The notes beneath the pieces are model-generated. The model did not search any database, was not told the DNA's origin, and saw only the letters and a program-made list of their open reading frames with translations. This document shows positions 7,557 through 16,925 of a stretch of DNA of 64,000 nt, in pieces; position 1 is the first letter of the stretch; each line of letters starts with the position of its first letter. Source of the stretch: CAYPHA01 sp964410215 (lineage in GTDB: Bacteria; Calditrichota; Calditrichia; Calditrichales; CAYPHA01); NCBI GenBank assembly GCA_964410215.1, contig CAYPHA010000001.1, positions 1 through 64,000 on the forward strand, written 5' to 3'. The translations under genes were made by a program, and so were the position numbers.

Positions 7557-10286
7557 TTACTTCAGCAGAAGTAATTTTCTTGATTGTTTCATTCCGTTAT
7601 ATTCCAGTGTATAGACATAGACTCCGCTCGCAAAGCCGGATGCATCCCATTTAACTGTGTATTCGCCTGCCTGCTGCATATTTCTGACAAGTGTTTGTAT
7701 TTTCTGCCCCCTGACGTTATAGATGCTCAATTCCACATTGCCGGCAGATGCAAGTGAATAGCGGATCGTCGTCGTCGGGTTAAACGGATTTGGAAAATTC
7801 TGGTACAGCGCGCTCTGTTGAGGTAGTACCGGTCCGGAAGTGGAAAACTGCTCCAGGCCTGTCTCAATATCGCCTTGTATATCGTCGAAGAAAATGCCGC
7901 CGCTCTTTCGGGCACTGTCCAACTGACGGATAACGAGACTGTGGAAAGCGATATCGACACCCGATTCGGAAGTAACGTCGCTCAATGGGATGTCAACCAG
8001 CTTCCAGCCCATCCAGTCCAGCGTATCGACGATGGTAACGATATCTTCTCCTCCAACTGAGAACCACCATTCCAACTGGTTGAACGTATAATCACCGTAA
8101 CACCACATGCCGAAACGGGATTCCGGATTGTCCGGCGTCGCATAACCGTCGATGGATTGCAAACGAACCGCACCCCCTGAGGTATCTGTAAAGGCGTATT
8201 GCAGTTCTCCTGCATGTTCACCGTTCTTGAATTCCTTTGTCGTTATCCGGTAAAATGTTTTCAATGGATCATTGCCAACCGTCGTTTCGCTGGAATCCGG
8301 ATTCAACCAGGAGGGTTCGTTTTCAAAATCCTCGAGCACATTTCCACCGGCATAGGTTTCATTCTCCGTACGGAAATGAATGTAAACGGTATCCCTTAAC
8401 TCAAATTCACCGTAATCTTTTATCCCCGGAAGAATGGTTAAGCGGTAATCCGTGTGTTTCTCCAGTGGTTGTCTCGGCGCAAACTTGAGGAACGAACGCG
8501 GACCGTTTCCATCCAGGAACAGTTCCGGGCTCGTTGTCCGTGTATAATCACCGTCCGCGGTATAGAGACGTATTTTATTACCGATCGTTTCCGTCAAAAC
8601 GAAGTAATCAAAATGAAGGTAGAATTCCATATCGGTGCTGATTTCCAATTCATGGTCGGCCGGGAACGAGGCCAGCATGCTTAATTCGTTTCGAACACGC
8701 GTATCGAAAGTAAGGGCAAATGCTTCTTCAAGTGGTATACCATAACGGTTCAGTGCAGATGTGGAGACAGTTACCTCATAGGTCGACGCTTTTTGTAACG
8801 CCGAATCCGGTGTAAAGGTCATCGTCTTACTGTTGTTTTCCCAGCTGAATGTGCCGTCGGTCTGGGGGGTAATCTGGAACGCTTCTTCCGTTTCCTGCTG
8901 TTTCATCTCCATATCAAACGTGAGTGTGATTTCCGTATAGGTACTCACGCTGTCACTGGTTGCGGATGGCTCCGAACTTATAACAGCCGGATAAACATGG
9001 TCGTCAGCCGTAGTGAATGTAAAGATATAGGGTTCCGTCATGTTGATACCATATATGCTTCGCGCGCCGGTATCGATGGTAACCGTATACAATGTTCCCG
9101 TTTCAAAAGCCTGACCCGGTGTAAATACGAGTTTCTGATCATTTACCTCCCAGCCGAAGGTACCGTCATTGGACGGAGCAATGCTGAAGGCCGAGTCAAC
9201 AGAAGAAGGCGCCATCGGACGGCTGAAAATAATTTCAAGATCCGCGTGGGTAATGATATTTTCACTTCCTGCTGCTGGTATATGCGTATTGACATACGGT
9301 GCCTTGTCCGGATCTTCCGCCAGGAAGGCATCGGCGAAAACGGTATTATTAGCCTGTACAGTGACCCGAGCTGTATCACTCTGATATTCGCCATGTTCAA
9401 AAATGACCGTGTAATCACCCGGCTCCAGGGAATCAAACATAAAAAAGCCGTTATGATTCCCATCGGTAATATAGACCAGGCTGTCCGGCATCAGGGTAAT
9501 CCGGGCATTGTTCAGGGCTTTCTTCCGGTCATTCGGAAGCTGGGAAATATAGCTGTAATCATATAACACATTCTGGTTTTTTGCCCGCACCAGTCCGGCA
9601 ACGATACCGTGTGGCAAAGGATCCAGGTTATAGAAATCAATAAATGATCGCAGGATAGCGACAGCCTCATGTTTACGATAATCGATACTCATCAGCCTCC
9701 AGGATTCCGGAATGTAATCATGAAAGGACCCTTCAGACAGCGTTCCGTGCATGATACTATAGTTCAGATAATTCAGAACACCCAGATTGAAACCCAGGAA
9801 TGAATAATCACCGCGATTATAGGAGGCATAGGTGCGATGGGCTTTTTTAATTTCATTGGACATAATGGTGCCCATATCCCTGGAAAGCGGATCGACCGGA
9901 CTGCCGTTGGTTTCCTTATACAGCATGAGGGTATAGTTGGCATTACCCTGAAACCCGTTACTGTGTATGGAATGAAAGAAATCCACGTTGTTGGCATTGG
10001 CATCGGCATCGATTACCGACAAAGGCAGGTCATCTTCAGTACGGTTCTGCGTCCGGCTCATGAATACTTCGGCATTGAGATTTTCAAGCAGATCTCTGAG
10101 ATACAGGCCTTTCGTTAAATTGCTTTCCGATTCCCAGAACCCGGTTGCCGCTATATAGCGGTCATTCGAATCATAGCCACCGTGACCCGGGTTGATGTAT
10201 ATTTTCAGATTATCAAAATCCTGGGCACCTGCAATCACACAGGAAAGGATGATTAATACAACTTGTTTTATAATTGATCGTTCCAT
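7557..10286 (-). CDS. Secreted N-acetylmuramoyl-L-alanine amidase (Amidase_3) with T9SS sorting domain
   Basis: 909 residues; signal peptide about 1-21. Residues 27-215 are a zinc Amidase_3 domain: GHGG with ligand His35, ligand Glu in WESESN (52 or 54), ligand His108 in SIHSNG, and the catalytic Glu near 185 in SEGSF, so all key residues are present. The enzyme cuts the bond between MurNAc and the stem peptide. Residues about 225-318 resemble a carboxypeptidase-like regulatory domain, about 320-640 are three SbsA-type Ig repeats (HADLEIIFSRPM, YTEITLTFDMEM), about 650-815 a carbohydrate-binding-like region, and 825-909 the sorting domain (NFPNPFNPTTTIRY). Seventeen bases follow the previous gene, so it is co-transcribed. 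Removing stem peptides would create the denuded strands that GHL10 enzymes prefer. Confidence 0.92.
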   Translation of the reverse strand: MERSIIKQVVLIILSCVIAGAQDFDNLKIYINPGHGGYDSNDRYIAATGFWESESNLTKGLYLRDLLENLNAEVFMSRTQNRTEDDLPLSVIDADANANNVDFFHSIHSNGFQGNANYTLMLYKETNGSPVDPLSRDMGTIMSNEIKKAHRTYASYNRGDYSFLGFNLGVLNYLNYSIMHGTLSEGSFHDYIPESWRLMSIDYRKHEAVAILRSFIDFYNLDPLPHGIVAGLVRAKNQNVLYDYSYISQLPNDRKKALNNARITLMPDSLVYITDGNHNGFFMFDSLEPGDYTVIFEHGEYQSDTARVTVQANNTVFADAFLAEDPDKAPYVNTHIPAAGSENIITHADLEIIFSRPMAPSSVDSAFSIAPSNDGTFGWEVNDQKLVFTPGQAFETGTLYTVTIDTGARSIYGINMTEPYIFTFTTADDHVYPAVISSEPSATSDSVSTYTEITLTFDMEMKQQETEEAFQITPQTDGTFSWENNSKTMTFTPDSALQKASTYEVTVSTSALNRYGIPLEEAFALTFDTRVRNELSMLASFPADHELEISTDMEFYLHFDYFVLTETIGNKIRLYTADGDYTRTTSPELFLDGNGPRSFLKFAPRQPLEKHTDYRLTILPGIKDYGEFELRDTVYIHFRTENETYAGGNVLEDFENEPSWLNPDSSETTVGNDPLKTFYRITTKEFKNGEHAGELQYAFTDTSGGAVRLQSIDGYATPDNPESRFGMWCYGDYTFNQLEWWFSVGGEDIVTIVDTLDWMGWKLVDIPLSDVTSESGVDIAFHSLVIRQLDSARKSGGIFFDDIQGDIETGLEQFSTSGPVLPQQSALYQNFPNPFNPTTTIRYSLASAGNVELSIYNVRGQKIQTLVRNMQQAGEYTVKWDASGFASGVYVYTLEYNGMKQSRKLLLLK

Positions 10287-10302
10287 GTCGAATTCCCAAA
10301 TC

Positions 10303-11226
10303 CTATTCGTTTATTAAACGCATTATCATTATTTGTCCGCGGTCAAGGGCATAAACCAGCGTTGAGTTATCCGTGCCCCAGGAGGGGTACATTTCTATTT
10401 TATCTGTTGTATCCGTTAGTTTAATACGTTCCGAGCCGTCTGATTTAACAACAAAAATTTCGGAAGAAAGAATCTGATGACCGTCATCTTTGTCGTCCAT
10501 GTACACAATCCAGTTCCCGTCCGGTGACCATTTCGGGGCATTGGCCATGCCCAGTTCTGAAAGAATATTTCCATCCAGGTCCGTGACAAAAGTGCCTTCT
10601 CCTCCTTTTGTAAAAAGAAGACGGTCACCCTGAGGTGACAGAGACGGCCAGACATAAATGCCGGGTCCCAGCGGTTCCAGTTCCTTTCTTTCATCGCCCG
10701 TGTACAGGATGATTTTTCGCCTCTCAATATATACAACCGGACCCTGTCCGTTCCCGTGCTGTTCTGACAAGCCGGCGGAAGCGATGGCTTTTAATTTTGA
10801 ATCGACCGTGTAGTTAATATGGCCATCCGGCGTAAGGATTGGAAAGCTTAAATCACGGACTTCGCTTTCCAGTGTCTGCTTCCGTCTGTCCTGCTGGTCG
10901 TAAGAGATTAGTGAAGAATAGCGCCGCATTCCCTTATATTGATACGTCCGATAATACACCATCTCGCCATCCTCCGAAATAACCGGGTTATAGCCGGCAC
11001 CCGGATCTTCGGTAATGGTCACAATGCTTCCGGATTTCATATTCCGGGCATATAAGCCGGTATAATTCATGCCCGTGAAATATACCGTTTCGCCATCAGG
11101 TCCCACAGTCGGAAAAAAGTATTGACCTTCTTCAGGTGTTGTCAACGGTTTAACTGATTCCACCCGGAAGGTCTGAGCGGACGTGAGTGCCACAAAAACA
11201 ATAAGAATGAAAAAAAACATGCGCAT
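10303..11226 (-). CDS. Secreted TolB-like (PD40) beta-propeller protein
   Basis: 307 residues with a cleavable signal (first 17 residues, ending LTSA). At least six PD40/WD40-like repeats are visible, each with a P-x-x-G/D-x-x-x-x-Y/F pattern: FFPTVGPDG, YNPVISEDG, SFPILTPDG, VWPSLSPQG, APKWSPDG and MYPSWGTD. The fold is the six-bladed propeller of TolB. It has no sorting domain, so it probably stays periplasmic. AGGAT precedes the ATG. It lies 11 bases after the GHL10 gene and 16 before the amidase gene, so it is part of the unit and may bind a substrate fragment or a secretion partner; neither role is shown. Confidence 0.82.
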   Translation of the reverse strand: MRMFFFILIVFVALTSAQTFRVESVKPLTTPEEGQYFFPTVGPDGETVYFTGMNYTGLYARNMKSGSIVTITEDPGAGYNPVISEDGEMVYYRTYQYKGMRRYSSLISYDQQDRRKQTLESEVRDLSFPILTPDGHINYTVDSKLKAIASAGLSEQHGNGQGPVVYIERRKIILYTGDERKELEPLGPGIYVWPSLSPQGDRLLFTKGGEGTFVTDLDGNILSELGMANAPKWSPDGNWIVYMDDKDDGHQILSSEIFVVKSDGSERIKLTDTTDKIEMYPSWGTDNSTLVYALDRGQIMIMRLINE

Positions 11227-11237
11227 AATGATACATC

Positions 11238-14200
11238 CTATTTTACAAGTGTCATCTTCTTCCGTAATACATTGTTTTCTGTTTTCAGCTGATAGATATA
11301 TGTTCCGGAAGCATACTGTGATCCATCGAACAGGATCGTGTAGGCACCCGGATTTTTGTGCTCTTTTACGAGTGTTTCCAATTTTCTTCCCAGAATATCG
11401 TAAAGCGCCAGTTCTGTCACTCCTGCTTCTGCAACTGTGTATTCAATTTTGGTCAGCGGATTAAACGGATTCGGGTAATTCTGCCGCAGCGAAAAAGTCA
11501 GCGGTCTTACCACCTTATCCTGCCCAATACCAACCGGAATGATCTCGCGTTTCACCGCCCTCAGATGCTGGAAAAACAGAGATCCACTCATCGCACCTTC
11601 TTCATCCATACGGGTAATCTGAAAACTGTCGAAACTGTATTTACTACCGTCGAGAACTTCATTCCCCAGCCAGCTTCCCACCGTAAAGGGATCACTCATA
11701 TCCCATTCGACCAGCTTCCAGCCGGTCCAGTCGATCAAAATCCAGTATGATACTTCCAGAGGATACCCGTTACCGTTTTTCTCTGATAACGAAAAACGCA
11801 GATAATTATTGCTGCCGTCTCCGAATACGTAACACTGCAGGTTATAGGTTGTATCAAAGGTCACCTTCCCTTCCGGTGAAGACGGCACCAGGTACTCGCG
11901 TATGAAGAATGAAGTAGCTTCCGGATCCCATTCATAATGTAATTCCCCTGATGTCTTCTGACCGGATTCCCTCGTCGCTGCCGGCAGATAATAATCAATA
12001 TCCCTGGTGAAGGTCGTTTGCGGCGGAAGCGTACCTGTTGTCTGTCCGCTGTAATCCGGATCCCGCCAGTTTTCGTCGCTGATGCTGGAAAAGTTATCGA
12101 TCAAAATAGTATCGGTATAACTGTACGCACCGGTATATATATCACTAACTTTTCTTTCCTCCATCCGGTTCCCGCTCATATCGGTGATGGATGTATCCAG
12201 GACCACCTGGTAGGCGGTTGAAGGTAAGAAGGGCGTTTCAGGCTGCACACCCAGTACGGAATAGTTCTCCACCTGATATACACGTGCTTTGGATGGAATG
12301 GGTTCTTCTTCATACAGGATATAGGCCGAAGCATCGGATACGGTTTCTTCATCGATGAATTCATCGAAGGAAAAGGTACATACATCCTGAATATCGAGAT
12401 TGGATAGTGATTTCTCATAGACAATCATCGGTCCGTCCGTGTCCGCCTCCCTGGTACGGAAATGGAGCACGAATGGCTCGCTTTCCCCGCCGTCGCCATT
12501 GCCATCCAGCATTTTCCCGTTTACATCCGCAATCGAATCACTGAGCGTAATGGTATAATCCGTAGCGAATTCCAGAAGGGAATCGGGCTGAAGGGTCAGT
12601 GTCTTCCGATCCTTCGACCAATTCAAGCTCTCAAAAGGAATGGCCGGTACCGCACGGACATGACCGGGAACCGTTGCCTCATCGATTGTCTTGGAAAAAG
12701 TGATCTGTATACGCTCGTTTATTTTTATTGTATCACCTTCAGCTGGTCTGGTTTCAACAACCACCGGAGCGAAGGAAGGAATAATATCGGTTTCATGAGA
12801 ATCGGAGATTTCCGATTCATTCCAGTGCCGGTTAAAGGCAGTTGCGAAATAATGGTAGTTACCCGTAAAATCCTGATTGCCTGTAAACGTTTCATCATGC
12901 GTGAAAGCGCTCCGGCCAAATTGCCGGCTCACGATCTCATCATCCTGAACACCCAACGTATCATCTTCAGAGCGATAAATGCAGAACCAGTAATCTTCAT
13001 TTCCCGGATCCATCGGTGTAACCGTAAGGTGATAATTGAGCGAATCGATTTTCACCAGTTCCAGTTGCGGCGCCGCTGGCGGATCGACCGAACTGTCCCG
13101 GGATCTTATTTTTGTTAAGGACGGAAATAGATCAGTCGTTGCCTGGTCCCAGTATCTCTGATCTTCCCAGCTTCCATAACTGAAGAACTGAAAGCCATCG
13201 ACCCAGTCGACCTCCCTGGACCGGCGCACGATTTCCTTATGCCGGTACCAAATATTGTAATCCGAAAGGAGATACGAGCCCGGACCGGCTGAAAACAGAC
13301 GCCCGGCATCGACACCTTCCTGAATATACATCCCCCAGCACCGTGGACAATCTCCTTCGAGCATACCGTAAAAACTGTCACCCGTCAGCCAATGATAGTT
13401 CATAGGGGTCAATTGATCGACATACCCCTCGTTAAACCATTTTGCGGCATCCTGGAACACGGAATAATAACCGTTCCAGCCGTCCCAATTGTACCGGCCC
13501 AGGGCTGCCGGAGATAACCGTACCCAGGGTTTTACAGACTGGATTGCTGTGTGTAGTTCTTTTACAAATTCTGTCACCGACCAGCGCCAGTAATGTTCCC
13601 ATGATGTAAACGGTACCCCGGGAAGACTGTCAGGAACGCCATCACTATAAGCGTGTTCGGCGTCATACAAATAACGATCGATGGATGCTGTATTTTGCAT
13701 TGTCTCCATCTTTTCTTCCGTAAATACACCGTCAAGCTGTTCCCATGCCTTTTTTGATGCAATACCATCGTCAGAAAAATCGAAACGGTCGTATTCATTC
13801 CAGCGTATATAATCCAGGTGCAGCCCGTCGATATCATACTTATTGACAATTTCCATCGCGACATTCAGTGTGTAGTCGCGCACTTCCTGTAAGCCTGCCG
13901 AAAGGGCCCTGCTTGCCGGCATGGGATTACCGTAGCCATCCCGGCAGACCCATTCCGGATGCTCGGCCGCCGGTGCACCGGCATGTGTGGACGATGCATG
14001 GAATACATTGAACCAGGCATGTAATTCCATTCCCCGTTTATGGGCTTCCTGCACCGCATATTCCAGCGGATCAAAACCTGGATTCTGATATCCCAGGTAA
14101 TATCCCCAGGGCTCATAGGAGGAACTATAGTAGGCTGTGCCGCTCTGTCGGACCTGCCACAATACTGCATTCATGTTCGCAGTCTCATGATCATCCAGAA

Positions 14201-14354
14201 TCTGTCTGATACGCGCCTTCATGGCAGCCGTATCGCCGTTGGAGCTGGCATATTCCCATGTAATCACCCATGTAGCGCGGAATTCTTCGTTATTCGCAGA
14301 CCAACTATTGACAACGAGCAGCAACAGCAGGAAAAGAACAGATAATAGTTTCAT
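11238..14354 (-). CDS. Secreted GHL10 glycoside hydrolase-like protein with Ig repeats and T9SS sorting domain
   Basis: 1038 residues; signal peptide about 1-19. Residues about 24-410 are a GHL10 barrel: EFRATWVITWEYASSN, then GMELHAWFNVFH, YDIDGLHLDYIRWN near 175-188 and RLSPAALGRYN. This copy has HLDYIRW where the other two read HFDDYFY, so it belongs to a distinct GHL10 branch and may differ in substrate. Residues about 425-520 are FnIII-like, 525-735 carry two SbsA-type Ig repeats (INERIQITFSKTI), 745-925 a carbohydrate-binding-like region, and 950-1038 the sorting domain (NYPNPFNPLTKIEY). It opens the six-gene unit that runs to 1301. The long Ig stalk suggests surface display and projection towards an insoluble substrate. 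Confidence 0.87.
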   Translation of the reverse strand: MKLLSVLFLLLLLVVNSWSANNEEFRATWVITWEYASSNGDTAAMKARIRQILDDHETANMNAVLWQVRQSGTAYYSSSYEPWGYYLGYQNPGFDPLEYAVQEAHKRGMELHAWFNVFHASSTHAGAPAAEHPEWVCRDGYGNPMPASRALSAGLQEVRDYTLNVAMEIVNKYDIDGLHLDYIRWNEYDRFDFSDDGIASKKAWEQLDGVFTEEKMETMQNTASIDRYLYDAEHAYSDGVPDSLPGVPFTSWEHYWRWSVTEFVKELHTAIQSVKPWVRLSPAALGRYNWDGWNGYYSVFQDAAKWFNEGYVDQLTPMNYHWLTGDSFYGMLEGDCPRCWGMYIQEGVDAGRLFSAGPGSYLLSDYNIWYRHKEIVRRSREVDWVDGFQFFSYGSWEDQRYWDQATTDLFPSLTKIRSRDSSVDPPAAPQLELVKIDSLNYHLTVTPMDPGNEDYWFCIYRSEDDTLGVQDDEIVSRQFGRSAFTHDETFTGNQDFTGNYHYFATAFNRHWNESEISDSHETDIIPSFAPVVVETRPAEGDTIKINERIQITFSKTIDEATVPGHVRAVPAIPFESLNWSKDRKTLTLQPDSLLEFATDYTITLSDSIADVNGKMLDGNGDGGESEPFVLHFRTREADTDGPMIVYEKSLSNLDIQDVCTFSFDEFIDEETVSDASAYILYEEEPIPSKARVYQVENYSVLGVQPETPFLPSTAYQVVLDTSITDMSGNRMEERKVSDIYTGAYSYTDTILIDNFSSISDENWRDPDYSGQTTGTLPPQTTFTRDIDYYLPAATRESGQKTSGELHYEWDPEATSFFIREYLVPSSPEGKVTFDTTYNLQCYVFGDGSNNYLRFSLSEKNGNGYPLEVSYWILIDWTGWKLVEWDMSDPFTVGSWLGNEVLDGSKYSFDSFQITRMDEEGAMSGSLFFQHLRAVKREIIPVGIGQDKVVRPLTFSLRQNYPNPFNPLTKIEYTVAEAGVTELALYDILGRKLETLVKEHKNPGAYTILFDGSQYASGTYIYQLKTENNVLRKKMTLVK

Positions 14355-14391
14355 GATTTTAATTCCAAATAAATATACTCATACATACCGA

Positions 14392-14414
14392 CCCGGTTCA
14401 GTCAGAGAACCGGG
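14392..14414. promoter_or_regulatory. Intergenic hairpin without T tract
   Basis: CCCGGTTC and GAACCGGG form a perfect 8-base stem around a 7-base loop in the 107-base gap between two GHL10 genes. No T run follows on the minus strand, so it is not a textbook terminator. It could be an mRNA processing or stability element, or a weak attenuator separating the single GHL10 gene from the six-gene unit. Confidence 0.45.
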
Positions 14415-14461
14415 ATTCACTTTTAACGTAAACGAAGCAATACACTTTTTCTGGCAGGCTA

Positions 14462-16837
14462 CTATTTAATCAGCATCATTTTCTTTGTTTTTGCATACTT
14501 GCCGGCCTGAATTCTGTACAGATATACACCCGATGGCAGTTGTGATCCGTCAAAATCGACCTGATGTCTGCCGGAAGATAAATCCTGTTCCAGCAGCGTC
14601 TGAATCAATTGACCCTGCACGTTAAATATCTGAAGTGTAACATACTCTCTCTGCGGCAGTGAAAAAGCGATATGGGTCACAGGATTGAATGGATTCGGAT
14701 AGTTCTGTTTCAGTTCATAATTCTCGGGAACCAGAGCAAACGGTTCGATGGCGCTGGCACCGCCGGTCCGGAATCGCCAGTACTCGGACCAGGTGCTGTA
14801 TCCATAATCATTATATGCCTGGACATGCCAGTATAAGGTTGTATATTCTTCAAACCCACCAATTGTAACCGTGGTATCGGTTATACCGGTCGAATCAAAT
14901 ACAATGGTATTTTCGGGGAATTCATATTCATCGGCAATCTGTATCCGATACCGGTCTGCATTGGAAACCGGTTGCCAGGAAAAAGTGAGTTCGAGTGCCG
15001 TATTCCTGCTGCGATGTTCAGGTCCTGCCAGCACGGGCGGTATAGGGAATTCACCGGTATTAAACGAATATATTTCAGAAAATCCGCTGATTCCCCCGGC
15101 ATTGGTCGTTTTGACCCGCCAGTAATACGTGCTCTGACTTGCCAGGCCGGTCATCAGAAAAACCGAATCCCGAATGCCCTCGCTTTCAAAATACAGTGTC
15201 CCGTCAAAGACGTTCGTTTCCGAAACCTGAAGATGGGAAGAAGACAAACCGGATTCCGATTGCCAGATCAGCAGGGTGGAATCCCTCTGTCCCGCTGCCA
15301 TATCCGCCGGACTCAGGGGTACCGGATCAACCGGTACGGGTACCATTACAATGTCACTCATGGTGCTTTCATTCCAGTTGCGGTCCAGCGAAGTGACAAC
15401 ATAATAATACGGGCCGTTCTCTTCCGGCTCCCTTGGAACCGTACTTTTATGACCTCCGATATAGAACATGTTCTGTGGATCCTCCAGATCACCGGCATCG
15501 ATCTGATCGGTTGTAAACCGGTAGACCACAGACCGTGATATCGAATCACCATCTACGGCCAGATCGGGGAAGTCCCAGTTCAATCCGGATACAGGCTGCC
15601 CGGGCAGCCGTTCATATCGCATATTCTTAACCGGATTGGGTTCCAGAACATCACCCCAGTCCATTACCGGTAAAAGCGAAGGATAACGATGGAAATCGGT
15701 TGCAAGATATTCCGGGAAACCGAATGTATTGCTCACAAGGTGTGTTGCCCTGAACAGGATATTGCCGTATACCCCTTCCGTCGCCCTGTTTATGGCCACC
15801 TGGTTTTGTAATTCGGACAAAGAAAAGCTGCTGTTGAAAATCTGGCCGACATATAAATGCCTGCCATTTCTCTGGTCGGCCCACCAGGGTGCCAGGACAT
15901 CATACTCCTGCCCCCTCTGATCGATCGGCCAGTATAACTGCGGTGCAATATAGTCCACGGTTCCGGCATCCAGCCATGCCAGCGCATCACAATAAATGTC
16001 ATCATAGGCTGATAATCCCCAGATACCTTGCGGGGTTCCGCTTTTCCATATTCCAAAGGGACTGATTCCGAATTTTACCCATGGTTTAACGGTATTGATA
16101 CTGTCATAAACCTGTTCCACCAGCAGGTTCACATTATCACGCCGCCAGGCTGCACGGTTGGTAAATCCACGGTTATATTCTGCAAATGTAGCATCATCCT
16201 GATTGGTGATCCCCGGAAAATCGGCATCGCCATTCGGATATACATAAAAATAATCGTCAAAATGTATACCATCCACATCGTAGCGGGTAACCACATCCAT
16301 GATGACGGTTGTCACATAATCACGTACGTCCGGTACTCCCGGATCCAGCAGTCTCTTATTCACTTTATTGAAGGTCAATATCCATTCGGGATGCTGTTTC
16401 ACCACATGGGTTGAATCCAGGTCAAAATCGCCGATACTTACTTCGGCCCTGTACGGATTGAACCAGGCATGTAATTCCATCCCGCGGCTATGAGCCTGTT
16501 CGATGGCAAATGCCAGCGGATCGTATCCGGGGGACCTGCCCTGTGTGCCGGTGAGCCAAAACGACCAGGGTTCATAATTGGACTGGTAAAAGGCATCACA
16601 GGCCGGTCGAATCTGAAAGACAGCGACATTGATCCCGGCATATTCCAGGGCATCGAAAATTTCGATCAGATCGGCCTTCTGTTTGCTGCTGCTGTTGCCT
16701 GCCGCAGCCGGCCAGTCCAGGTTCTGAACCGTGGCAATCCAGGCGCCCCTGAATTCCCTTTTCGGGTCAGCATACTGGGCATTTACAGTCAGGGTAAAAA
16801 CAACGATCAATAAAAGAATGTAAAGAAACTGTTTCAT
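14462..16837 (-). CDS. Secreted GHL10 glycoside hydrolase-like protein with FnIII repeats and T9SS sorting domain
   Basis: About 791 residues from the ATG at 16837, which begins a good signal peptide (MKQFLYILLL to VNA) after a GAGACGG site; an upstream in-frame start at 16882 would fall inside the terminator hairpin. Residues about 24-385 are a GHL10 barrel: EFRGAWIATVQNLDWP, RGMELHAWFNPYRAE, YDVDGIHFDDYFYV near 190-203 and FGISPFGIWKSG, closest to the barrel of the lipoprotein at 1301-4090. Residues about 500-690 hold two FnIII-like repeats and 705-791 the sorting domain (NYPNPFNPVTHIAF to KTKKMMLIK). It is flanked by a terminator upstream and a hairpin downstream, so it may be a one-gene unit. 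Confidence 0.88.
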   Translation of the reverse strand: MKQFLYILLLIVVFTLTVNAQYADPKREFRGAWIATVQNLDWPAAAGNSSSKQKADLIEIFDALEYAGINVAVFQIRPACDAFYQSNYEPWSFWLTGTQGRSPGYDPLAFAIEQAHSRGMELHAWFNPYRAEVSIGDFDLDSTHVVKQHPEWILTFNKVNKRLLDPGVPDVRDYVTTVIMDVVTRYDVDGIHFDDYFYVYPNGDADFPGITNQDDATFAEYNRGFTNRAAWRRDNVNLLVEQVYDSINTVKPWVKFGISPFGIWKSGTPQGIWGLSAYDDIYCDALAWLDAGTVDYIAPQLYWPIDQRGQEYDVLAPWWADQRNGRHLYVGQIFNSSFSLSELQNQVAINRATEGVYGNILFRATHLVSNTFGFPEYLATDFHRYPSLLPVMDWGDVLEPNPVKNMRYERLPGQPVSGLNWDFPDLAVDGDSISRSVVYRFTTDQIDAGDLEDPQNMFYIGGHKSTVPREPEENGPYYYVVTSLDRNWNESTMSDIVMVPVPVDPVPLSPADMAAGQRDSTLLIWQSESGLSSSHLQVSETNVFDGTLYFESEGIRDSVFLMTGLASQSTYYWRVKTTNAGGISGFSEIYSFNTGEFPIPPVLAGPEHRSRNTALELTFSWQPVSNADRYRIQIADEYEFPENTIVFDSTGITDTTVTIGGFEEYTTLYWHVQAYNDYGYSTWSEYWRFRTGGASAIEPFALVPENYELKQNYPNPFNPVTHIAFSLPQREYVTLQIFNVQGQLIQTLLEQDLSSGRHQVDFDGSQLPSGVYLYRIQAGKYAKTKKMMLIK

Positions 16838-16857
16838 GCGTTCCGTCTCTGTTAAGA

Positions 16858-16887
16858 AAAGGGTGCCCATGTTACTGAGCACCCTTT
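16858..16887 (-). terminator. Intrinsic terminator after the propeller gene
   Basis: AAAGGGTGC and GCACCCTTT make a perfect 9-base stem with a 12-base loop between the stop at 16926 and the next start at 16837. On the minus strand the stem ends in CCCTTTT, a short T tract. The symmetric A and T ends would also allow function on the plus strand. Confidence 0.7.
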
Positions 16888-16925
16888 CATGTTTAAGGAA
16901 TTCTGTAATTTCGACAAAAAAATCA

